In this document: one piece after another, positions 44,201-56,200 of the stretch
Numbering within the stretch: position 1 is the first letter of the stretch
Layout of the letters: each line of letters opens with the position of its first letter
Origin: Ypsolopha sequella
Taxonomy: Eukaryota > Arthropoda > Insecta > Lepidoptera > Ypsolophidae
Assembly (NCBI GenBank): GCA_934047225.1
Contig: OW203992.1
Span: 9,909,501-9,973,500, forward strand
DNA length: 64,000 nt
Reading direction: 5' to 3'
The notes under the pieces: generated by a model
The model's input: only the letters and a program-made list of their open reading frames with translations
The model's database searches: none
Told to the model about the DNA's origin: nothing
Made by a program: the position numbers and the translations under genes

Positions 44201-47200
44201 TCTCGCCGAGTGAGCCTGGTGCCACCTATGTCTTTGATCCAAAGGTTTGTCATTCAGCGTCCACGTGTATGTGACGGGCGCCCGCGACGCCTCCATCAGC
44301 TGCGACATAGTTCTACCGGACGGGGGGCCCTGCTCGTACGCCGCGGCGACGCTCAGCACGCAGGGCTCGTACATGAGCATCACTTGTTCCTCGCCGAGCG
44401 AGCCCAGTGCCACCTACATCTTTGATCCAAAGGTTTGTCATTCTTTGGCCACGTGTACGTAACGGGCGCCCGTGACGCCTGCATCAGCTGCGACATAGTT
44501 ATATCGGACGGGGGGCTCTGCTCGTACGCCGCGGCGACACTCAGCCCGCAGGGCTCGTATATGAGCGTCACTTGTTCCTCGCCGAGTGAGCCCAGTGCCA
44601 CCTGCATCTTTGATCCAAAGGTTTGTCATTATTTGGCCACGTGTACCTTCTGCATCAGCTGCGGCATTGTTCTACCGGACGGGGAGCCCTGCTCGTGGGT
44701 TGCGGTGGCGCTCAGCGCGCAGGGCTCGTACATGAGCATCACTTGTTCCTCGCCGAGCGAGCCCAGTACCACATACATAACTTTCAAAAATGAGAACAAT
44801 AGTGCGTTTCATAAAATAGTCCTTATGCCGTAATGTTAGCTGATTAGCTCCCCTGTCTGTCAACGACGTCCAAACGAGATGATTGGATATAACAAAATTT
44901 CATGTCTCTGGGTTGGATGATCTAAACTGGATTGCATTGCTACCAACATAACATAATAATTCATAGGCACTATTTCACTCGTATAATCAAGTTACGAGAC
45001 TTAATTAACTTTTTAAAACGGACAGAAATTCATCAAGAAAAATTCTCTTTTATATCAACGATTAAACTATCAATGTCTCCACAGACGAACACCAACCTTT
45101 ACACCTGGGAATCCAACTCGATAGTCCGGGAGCTCCTCGTCGGCAAGGACCTTCCACAGACCATCATAGACACTGTGCCTTTAGAGAACGGGTTCCCGGC
45201 TCCCATCAGACTATTCCTGCCTCCCGGTCTAAATGTGTCTGATACCGAGACTAAGTACCCGGTCATATTCTACGTGTACTCCGGGCCTAATACGAACACA
45301 GTTTATGATACTTTTACTGTTGGTGAGTTTCCTTGTTTTTGACCCTTAGGCAGTTCCGTCTTTTCCATAAGGGCACGGGGGGCACTAGCCCAGGGCCCCC
45401 GGTTTGACGGGACCTCAGAGTTTCAACATTTTTAGAGTTCCGTACCCAAAGGATAACCGACGGGACCCTATTACTAAGACTCCGCTGTCCGTCTGTCTGT
45501 CCGTCTGTCACCAGGCTATATCTCATGAACCGTGATAGTTAGACAGTTGAAATTTTCACAGATGATGTATATCTGTTGCCGCTATAACAACAGATACTAA
45601 ATAACTGAATAAAATAAATATTTAAAGGGGCTCTCATACAACAAACATGATTTTTTTGCCATGTTTATAGATAATGGTACGGAACCCTACGTGTGCGAGT
45701 CTGACTCGCACTTGGCCGGTTTTTTATTTTTGCTTAAAACGGGATATCAGATTTAGTAGCACAATGAAAAAACATAGGTTCTTTAAACACTTGAATAGAT
45801 TTATTTATCAAAATATGATTGCAATTAAATATTAAAAAATTAAAAAGTGCAAGATGCTATTCTTTTTATATTATTCTAATTAATGTTCGTTTTAATATAG
45901 CTGATGACGATTTTAAAGAGGGAAATAAATTCTTAGCACGTTTTGATTTGAGAATCGACACCTGTAACTACGTTTTTTGAGATGTCTATACTTTGTTAAT
46001 TGAGAAAACTCATTCTACTGGCACATTTGTCCCAGGCAAGCATAAAATACTCAATTAAAATGCTAAAATTAACGATGATTAGCATTATTGGTGTGGAAGT
46101 GTTCAAATAACTCCACCCTACGATATTCGGCCAAAATATTTAGATTATTATAATCTGCCACTTTTTGCGAGGTGGTGTTAACTGGTGTTGTTAGAAATTA
46201 GTAAAAATTCTTCGAATATGTCTGTGTCCTTATTAAAATCAATGTAATTTATTAAACACAGCATTTTCAAAACGGACCAATTCTGCGTCCCGAAGCTTTC
46301 CTAGGGGACACCGGGACGTACCGAAAAAAGGGTTTGTTCCATTCAAAACGGGAAATATTGTCTCGTTATCTTAACAACCATTATTTAACATAGAACCTTA
46401 TTATTTAACATACATTTCATTTAACCTTAACCCTTAGGTGGAGTGAATAGAGCAAAAAACCCAAACACTAGGCCGAACGGGAACGTAGCTTTTATTGCCA
46501 GCGCTCCGCGGATATAAGTCCTGCTCGAACGCTTTTATTTTGTAACTGTCTATCTCGCTCTAATCAACAGCCGCGCTATAAAAACCTCAGTTATTTTGCC
46601 ATTTTCTGCAATATTTTTGCGTAGTGTGTAAAAACTATAAATCGTATACCAGCAAATGTTTCCAGGCTACCACTCGTACCTGACGACAAGTCGCGACATG
46701 ATCTACCTGCTGGCCGACGGCAGAGGCTCTGGACTCAAGGGACAGGACATTCTGTACTCGGTCAATAACGCTTTGGGGACTGTCGAGATCTTTGACCACA
46801 TCGTCATATTGAAGTGAGTATGTCCGAAAGAAAGAAAGATAAATTTATTGTGTTAAAACATAGGTTTGGGTACAGCAGTTGTTGTGCTTAAGGTCATCCC
46901 GCTCAGCTGCCATATAAATGCGTTAGGTATTTGTGATGGCTTTGATCTCAATAAAACTTTGCACACATCTTTATATATGTTTCCCTTACCCCCACACTGC
47001 ACTCCGACCCATCTCTCATCAAGAGCTGCAAAATTGCGGGACGTTCAAAATGCGAATGTGTCACCTTCACCTAATGCTTTAGATGTTTGTGACGTTCAGA
47101 TTGATGGCTTTGATTTCAATGAAACTTTGCACACATCTTAAGATATGTTTCCCTTCCCCCCCACACCGCACTCCGACCCATCTCTCATCAAGAGGTGCAA

Positions 47201-50200
47201 GATGGCGAGATATTCAAAAGGCGCAGAATTTGTGAAATGGTTTCAGGTAAAAACTGTTTTCCATGAAACGGTAACTGTTTATTTATAGAAAAGTGTATAA
47301 ACTTAGTTTTCTTTGCATGAACGACGTCTGTATTTCTCTCTTTTTTTATTTCCAGTATAGATAAAAATTATACAACTTGCCAAACTTTGCGTTTAACAAG
47401 GCAATATTCACGATATCCTGACACCTATTATGATGGTGATTGAAGACGTAGTTAGATGTGGCTAGAAATAAGTGGCGTGCACAGAACTTTTTGCTGGAAA
47501 AGCAAGCAATGGGGTCTACTTTTATAAAGGCCACCAGTTGGCGCCACTGGCACGTAAGGTATATGTCAAAGGTTTGTTAGGTTAGATTTACATAGAAGTT
47601 CGATTTTTTGTTTTGCTTATCCATATAATATTAATATTTTTTTCTTTCTTAAATGCGAATAAACAATGCCGCAATTATGTGCAGTTCCGTTATGTTTGAA
47701 AACAAAAGGAGGAGATAAGTTTTGTTTTAGCCCCTCTTTTCTTTAGCTCTAATCTTAATTCATTTACTTTCATTGCACCGTACCTTGAATAATAAACCTG
47801 AAACTATGAATTTATGTCGACTAATACACAAATAACTAATAAAAATCCATAGCTTTCGCCGTTTCGCGGGCATTTGACGTTTCTCTATACCTGTCGCCTC
47901 AGTAGCGCCACCTGACGTCGATAGTAGCCCTCATTGGCCAAGAATAACAATAAAAAAAATATGCAAAAATTTAAATATCACTTTGAAAAAAAAAGTTTGT
48001 ATTGGAAATGTTCACTCTATGGTAGACATTGTCTACCCTGGCGTCATACAAATATTTCTTTTTCAAAGTGATATTTAAATTTTTTCATATTTTTTTTATT
48101 GTTATTCTTGACCAATTGCTTGCTTTTCCAGCAAAAAGTTCTGTGCACGCCACTCGGCTAGATAATACTTATATAAAAAAGTAAGAAAACAAGGTATACT
48201 TCACATTCAGTTTTTACCTTTTGTATGAATTTTAAGAAAAATCCAGGCGTAAAGGGGCCTCTTAAATCTAGATCTCCATGTTCTACGTTTTCAGGTGTAT
48301 ACACATATATTTTAGGCATAACTAGCACCTTTAGGACTAGACCTCTAACTATTCTTAACTTAATATTAATTATTATTTATTAATTATTATTATTATTTAT
48401 TATTAAAGGTATTGGTTATTAAAAAAAAAGATATGCGGGATCGTTGCGGCCTAAAAGAAGATCTAGTGATTAGAATAGAAAAACCGGTCAATTGAGAGTT
48501 GGACTCGCGCACGGAGGGTTCCGTACCATTATCTATAAAAACGACAAAAAAACATGTCTGTTGTATGGGAACCCTCTTAAATATTTATTTTATTCTGTTT
48601 TTTAGTATTTGTTATAGCGGCAACAGAAATACATCATCTATGAAATTTTCAACTGAGATACAGCCTGGTGACAGACGGACAGACAGACGGACAGCGGAGT
48701 CTTAGTAATAGGGTCCCGTTGGTTACCCTTTGGGTACGGAACCCTAAAAAGGAATGCTTCGGTGGTTTAGATTTTGGACATGTACCTAGTCGGGTCATAA
48801 GTTCTGTCCCAAGTACTTTAGGAAATAAATGATATAGGTTTATATATTTATTAAAAATTTATATTCGAACTTTATAATGTGGGATAGGTTACGATGTATT
48901 ACCATTTTTATCACATTTTTATTTTTCGAGCTGTATCAGAGGTTTAGGCAGAGACTACAGATTTCCATTTGCTACGATACAGACATGCCTCTTTTGCTGT
49001 ATTAGATAAAGTATATTCTTAATACACACCTCTATCAATAACATTTTAATCTGATTCCGCGTTATTTAGAAGGTATTAAGTAAGGTCACTATGCAGTCCT
49101 CATCATTCAAGTGACCTTACTTTCGTCATGCCTACTCTTTGAACACTATGTTTATTTATTCAACAGAGAGGTTCTCGAACGCTACCAGTTCATCGACCCG
49201 ACGCGCGCCGCTATCTGGGGCCACAGCTACGGCGGGTACGCCACGCTTCTCACGCTGGTGCACGATGACGACAATATCTTCAGGTGTGGCGTCTCCACCG
49301 CGCCCGTCACCTCCTGGCTCTACTATAGTAAATTCTCTTATATACTTGAGAACCACTGAACGGATTTCAATACGGTTTTCTCTGACACTCGTAGTTATTT
49401 CAGAGCAGGTGAGTTGTTTATTAAAGTACAACTTTTCAACAGACACGATGTACACTGAACGCTACATGGGCCTCCCCACTCCTGAGGACAATCTCGCTGG
49501 ATACGAAGCGGGCGATGTAACTCTACTCGTTGAGAAACTACGAGGCAAAGACTTCAACATAATGCATGGCAACGCAGACGATAACGTGCATTATCAGAAT
49601 CACGCTAAGCTGTTGAGGGCGCTGCAGGAAAGGGACATACCGTTTGAACAGATGGTATGATTTATTTGCATGTGATCTCGTATTAAGTTTATGTTTTTGT
49701 GTTTGTTATATGACAATTTGCAGTTGGTACTGTTAGCAGCGGTAGCTCAGGGGTAAAACGCCGGCCTCTCAATCTTGAGATCCAGGTTCAATCCCCGGTC
49801 GGGCATGCACCAATGAGTTTTTCGGAATTTATGTGCGTAGTATTTGTTCTTACTTACCACTTGCTAAACGGTGAAGACAAACATCGTAAGGAAACCTGCA
49901 TGCCTAAAAAGCGTGTATTTACGGCGGTAGGGCTTACCACCCATAAAACGCGGGTGTATACCGAGAGTGGACAGTGACTTGCGTTTCACAGTTCACACTC
50001 GAAACAGCCCTGACACCCCTTCAGGGATTCGTGTCGCGATGATATATACAGGGTTCTGCAATTAAGTTGCGGAAGCCGAAAACTGGCGATAGAACTAAGC
50101 CATACGAACAACTTTCCGTGAAAAAAAATCGAGAAAAAAAAATGTTGTTTTATACGTTTTGGTCTGGTAGCTATGTAACTTTTCTATGGAACAGCTGACT

Positions 50201-53200
50201 TTTTTTCGCGATTCGAGGGTTGGCTCCATAGTAAAAGTTGTTCGTATGGACGAGGACTATCGCCAGTTACCGGCATCCGCAACTTCATCTTAACACCTGT
50301 ATACATGGTGTTACAGGATGTTTCTTAACACCGCAACTTCATCTTAACACCCTGTATACAGGATGTTTCTTAACACCGGACGTGTACCATCTGTCATGGA
50401 TTTTATGATAAATGATAACTCTTTATTGAAATAAAAAAAACTTGATACAGTTGTAGTTGAAGCACTGACTTCTGAACTAGTTATTAGTTGTGTCAGAAGT
50501 CAGTGTCTTTCTTTCGAAAGCGTTCGGAAATACGAACTTTGCCGAAGGGTGGCGAAGATTCCTAAGCGTTGTTTGTATGATTCTATTGTAAACTAAGAGT
50601 AATTTCTCACGTCCGCGAAGAAGCGGGCGGCTGATACGGCAAGTTCACGTGCATCGGGGTCTGAGGTGAGGCGCGGCGGTAGCTCCCCCTCCTTCACCCG
50701 CCATCGCCGCATTTGTCGGTAGTTGAGTGATGTCCATTTAACATATCAAAAATCAAACATCAAAATCATTTATTTATAACATATGTAACAGTTTTAGTTG
50801 TCGAATTCTCCTTTTATGTTTTCACCTGTAGTAGGAGATTTTCGCTATTTCATCCATAGTTGCGACAGAAATATAAATAAATATTTAAACAAAGCAAGAC
50901 TTTAAAATGTACCATCGAAGAAAAGCCCGCCGTCCCACTCATCACCCGCACTGCAATAGTAATGTAACTCGCGCTTGTCTGCATCGAACATTTTATTAGT
51001 CGCTACTGTGTTGTTTTTTTTTAAATCATAAGTAATCCGATTCCAACAAGTTGTAATTATTAATTTAAATATAAAATACAGATTTAAATGAAATGGTTTA
51101 TAAACATTTAATGAATATTACGTACATTTATTTTATTTCATATTTAAAATTATCTCAAGTCACAAAAAATATGGAAATATTGACCAAATAAGTAATTATC
51201 GACATTAATTGCCACAATGAACTAACTTTATTAGAGGGACAAACAATTAAATGAGCTCTACACTCCTTCGTTGTCTGTAAACTATTTCTCTTTTGATAAT
51301 CTTCTTCAGACTTTTGTCCCATCATATGATCATACCATTATTATGAGTGATTTTAACGCTTAACTTTAACTCCTAAACTTTAACTCCTTAAAGACTTTAA
51401 CTCCCCAAAGATTTTAAATCCTAGAAAATGATTCTCGTTCTTCATCTTTACGATCCACAGTTACTTCTAACAATCCACCTACATATTCTCCCCTCAAATT
51501 CCACCCATCATTTTCCAAATTGTCGACCTTTTCTTCTAGATCTTATTATGGTCTCTTTCTTGTCACATGTCGCCATACACGGTCAATGCATGGCTGATTT
51601 ATATAAAATTATATTATACTAGATGTGCTCTGCCCGCGTTGAAAATATAATAATTATTGTTTTTAAAAAAAACCTTAAATCATTTAAAGTGGAGAGATGG
51701 TTGTGAGTGACGTTGGATGTAGGAGATAATTCTCTGGAATTAATTAATATTAAAATCCTCTGGAAAAATTATTTGTGTTCAATTTGCGCTTAAAGTGGCA
51801 TTTAGACATGCAATACAGATCTGAATTTGTGTTCAATTTGCGTTTAAAGTTGCATTTAGACATGCAATACAGATCTGAATCTGTGTTCAATTTGCGTTTA
51901 AAGTTGCATTTAGACATGCCATACAGATCTGACGTTTCTGAAACGCGGATCATTTTGATTTCATAATTCCATTCTTTAATTACATATTAAGCTATCGCGA
52001 TATTGTTTATACCGTTCATCATTGTCACAATCCAATGAATCGCATTGCATAATTTTTTCGCGATTTTGTCGTTCGTGTAAGTGATACGCGCACACAAATG
52101 TGTGTAGAGCGCCATCTCACTCTTTCCCGTGAATTTTGTCCCTTTCTAGCTTTTCGATTTTATATAATAGATATTTACAAACATGACCTACTACCTACTG
52201 TCACATAGAAAAAAAAGAAAAAAATATATAATGACGTCACAAATTGCTACGGGTAGCGGCATAGAAAATATCTTGTACCCAAAATCCACAATAGTATACC
52301 ATATGAAATAAGAAGCTTAAGTAGTCAACCTGTATTTAAAACGAAATAAAAAAAACATCACTTGAATCAAGTTAAAGTCAATAATGTTTCATAGAAATAG
52401 AGATATAATACTGTTTATTTGTTTTTTGTTCTAATTAAAATCTAAAACTTGAAAATTAAACAAACCTAGAAATGTTCACATAAATAGTAGAAAGTAAAAG
52501 TGAGCTTTTTCTGCCTACAAACTATTATGTAGTTTGGTAGAATTATTCACAAATATGTATGAATGTTCATGTGAAATAAAAGTTCATTTATTTATTTATA
52601 TTCACTCATTTGCTTATTTTAAAATTTGACCTGACTTAAAAATTGCACCTATAGATCACGTATAATATTTTTTTGGCGTTTATTTACTCAATCGGCTATG
52701 TGGACTGCAAATTGGACAGAGTCTAATTGCTTTAATTTTATAAAGTTAATGTTTGATCAGATGTTCAGATTCAGCCAGAATAACTCGATTTGCGTAGGTA
52801 ATTATTTATTTACGTGGTAATGATGATATCAAAATGCTAATGCGAATGTGTCACCTTCACCGTCGAACAATTTTACTGAAATATGCAGGTACATACACCA
52901 AGTAAGCAATTTTTTTCATAAGCTATCTTATAGGTGGTTGTTCCAATTCCAAAGCTTAAAGATATAAAGTTGTATTATTAAGTGGCCCCTTCCCACTCAG
53001 CTGCCACATAAATGCTTTAGATGTTTGTGACGTTCTGATGGATTTGATCTCAATGAAACTGCACACATCTTTAGAGATGTTTCCTTTCCCCCCCACACCG
53101 CACTCCCACCCATCTCTCATCAAGAGGTGCAAGATGGCGAGATATTCAAAAGGCGCAGAATTTGTGAAATGGTTTCAGGTAAAAACTGTTTTCCATGAAA

Positions 53201-56200
53201 CGGTAACTGTTTATTTATAGAAAGGTGTATAAACTTAGTCTTATTTAAGTGCAATGAACGACGTCTGTATTTCTCTTTTTTTTATTTCTAGTATATGATA
53301 TTAATACTGTTATGATCGGGAAAGCCGACCAGTTTCAGCAGATTTAGACTGTCTTCATCTGGGCGAGTAAAGACGTTTACGCGACGTCATTGCGTCATTG
53401 CAAACCTCTTTTTATCAAACATAAAATATTAACTGTAATTAATTTATACATTTATATGATATCAATCAAAATTTTTAGAAGTACAACAACTTTACACAAG
53501 TAAAGAAATACAACCTTGTTGGTGACATACAGATACACCTCTTAAGAAATAATAATAATCTTGTTTTGCCTACTCCTAATTATGGAGCCTTTCACAAAAA
53601 CTTAAATTATACAGGACCAAAGATATTTAATGCACTGAACAAAGATATTGAAAACTGTGATAATATTAATGTATTTTCTAGGACACTTAAGACTTTTCTA
53701 TTGGAACGACCTTTTTATAATTTAAATGAGTTCTATACTGCAATGATATAATGTTAATTTAAATGAGTTCTTTGATTGATATAATATGCACTATTTTGAC
53801 TTGCTTATGCTATTAATTACTTTATTTCTATGACATAATTTCTTTATTATTCTTAATATTCTTTCATTTATTGTAATTAAGACTGATGTATACTGTAATT
53901 ATTTAGATTTAAGTTCATACCTTTTACTTTTTTGCATGCCTTAATACAACACACTCTTGTATATGGCTTTGTATTTCTGCAAATAAATGATTCTTATTCT
54001 TATTCTTATTACTCCTCATATAAATCATAAATTATCCTCAAGTCTCATTTAATTCTATAATTTCTAGTATATATAAAAATAATACAACTTTCTAAACTTT
54101 GCGTAGAAACGAGGCAATATTCACGATATCCTGACAGCTATTATGATGGTGTTTCATCAAATTTCGCTTTTTGGGCTGTATAGAGACGTAGTTATACATC
54201 GCTAGATATTATTTATGAAAAAAAAATGAAAAAAATAAGCTGTTGACTTAACAATCAGTTTTTAACCTTTTGTATCAATCTTAGGAAAAATCCAGGCGTC
54301 AAGGGGCCTCTTAAGAACGCATTGACGCCCGAAATCAAATTTTCGGAATGGACTCGAATTATGTCGCGTTTTGCAGTTAAAAAAAAACATGGCAGTCATG
54401 GGAACTGCTGACAGAAGTGGAAACTTTACTGTCAACATAAAGGATAAAGATAAAGATAATAGTAGTTTATGCTACAAGGGCGCGAGTGTTTTAAACGTAA
54501 CCGAGTAATTTATTGCTCTTACGCCCGTGTATCATACTACGTTTTTCAATGCATAGTGTGAGGAAATAAAACAAATATAATCTAAGTTACATTGTTACAA
54601 TTTTGCAATTAATGATTGGCTCAAAAGTACTGTATCCAGAGCCGTTAAACAGTGGAAAAAAAAGTATAACATTTATGGTACACAGGAAAGGTTGCAGGTT
54701 AGCCAACTTCTCGTAAATAATAAAAAAAATAATAATAATAAAGTCCTAGAGCAAAGTAATCGACTTTCTGTTCGGTTTTGATGCATAAAAAGTGAGCCTT
54801 TACGAGCACTTGCATTGAAAAGATATTTATTTGCTTAAATTGTGGTGCATAAGTTGTTATATAAAGGTTCAGCACAATTTGCCCAAATAGGTATGCAAAA
54901 TTTAAAACAGTCTTAATTTAATTTTAAGTCTATATAATATTAGAGCAGGTAACGTTCAGTATATGTATTCTTAATATTATTACTTATTGAACTTAAGTTT
55001 ATATCATTTTTGCATAACAATCTCGTTGTGTCTAAGACCTATAAACTCTTTAAACTCTTTAATTTACAGACAACCAACAACAGCTTTTTCTTAAATAAGC
55101 GAGTAGGTAGTTCTTTAAGGGAATCAGGTAACTTGTTGAACACTTTGAATCGTGGACCTCTGGGAACAACCCCTTCTTTGACAAAAATCTGTACTACATT
55201 GTGGTGTAATTAATTTATTAGGGTAACGGGTATTAAAACTATACTTGTTCGAATTTTTCGAGTACAAGTTTTGGTGGGTCGATGTCGATAGCATGTCGGT
55301 GACGGCGGGGTAGACGGTGACGCGACCTCATAAGATTTTCCCCTACCAAAAATCGTTCGACGCGCCCAAAGAAGTGTTCACTTAAAAAAATATTCGTTAA
55401 AAGTCCAACTAAGTAACTAGTATAAAGCTTGTTTTCCTTTGTATTCATTAGAAGGCTGTAAATATCTTGCCATCTAGGTTTGGTAATTTCAGAACATTAT
55501 TTTAATATAGCGTCAAAAGGTCGTGTTTCCGCTTTCTATATAATATGACAGATAGTGCACGTCCGATCGCCTGTAGATAAGCTGACACTCTTGATTGCTC
55601 CCGGTTCCGATCTTTTGCACATGTTCCAAAAAGACTGACTCCTGTTTTCTCTCTAATAAGTTTCCAAATGGGTGCCTCAATTCTTGAAATCTCTAAGTTC
55701 AAAACTAATATTTATATTATAAAACATATTATATAAAAATGGACTTAGTGACTTTAAGGCGATATGTAAATGTTTTAGCGTCCCTGTTACTCTATATGCA
55801 AAAAAACGCTCAGTGCGAGAGGGACGGATTCGAGGAAAAGTAGCAAAGTGTCGGTTCTTTTATTTATATAAAATATACTCAAGTTGCTATCAAAATTTCG
55901 TTTAACCAGGTTCTAGATACTGTTAAAAACCATCTGATAAAATATAATCAAAGTCCATATGTCATTCCAAATTGTCAAACCAGGAGTAATGGTGTTGAAA
56001 AGGACCTCATTTCAATAAATATTTTTATCGAGCCGAATTTCTCCAATCGCGTTTCTGTTTAATAGATCCCTAGAAAAAGATTCCAAAAATAATATTCTAC
56101 TTTATCAAAATCATACCTTCTTTACTGAAGTAGATATGCAAGTTCTAAAAGTATCGATTTTTTTTCGTAGCGCCTTAAGAATTGAGGCACCCAAACACAG

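Noticed and set aside
43886..44637. Set of mutually exclusive alternative exons
   Set aside because: No unit after the first has a splice acceptor or the first 13 codons of the exon, and the units are in different frames. Kept only as something to test with RNA.
43871..44833. Several overlapping small genes on both strands
   Set aside because: They are the shifted frames of the 188-bp exon copies and their complements. None has its own start context or acceptor.
49736..49810. Possible tRNA gene
   Set aside because: A and B boxes are present, but it continues into a body that recurs at 34688-34925, so it is the head of a SINE.
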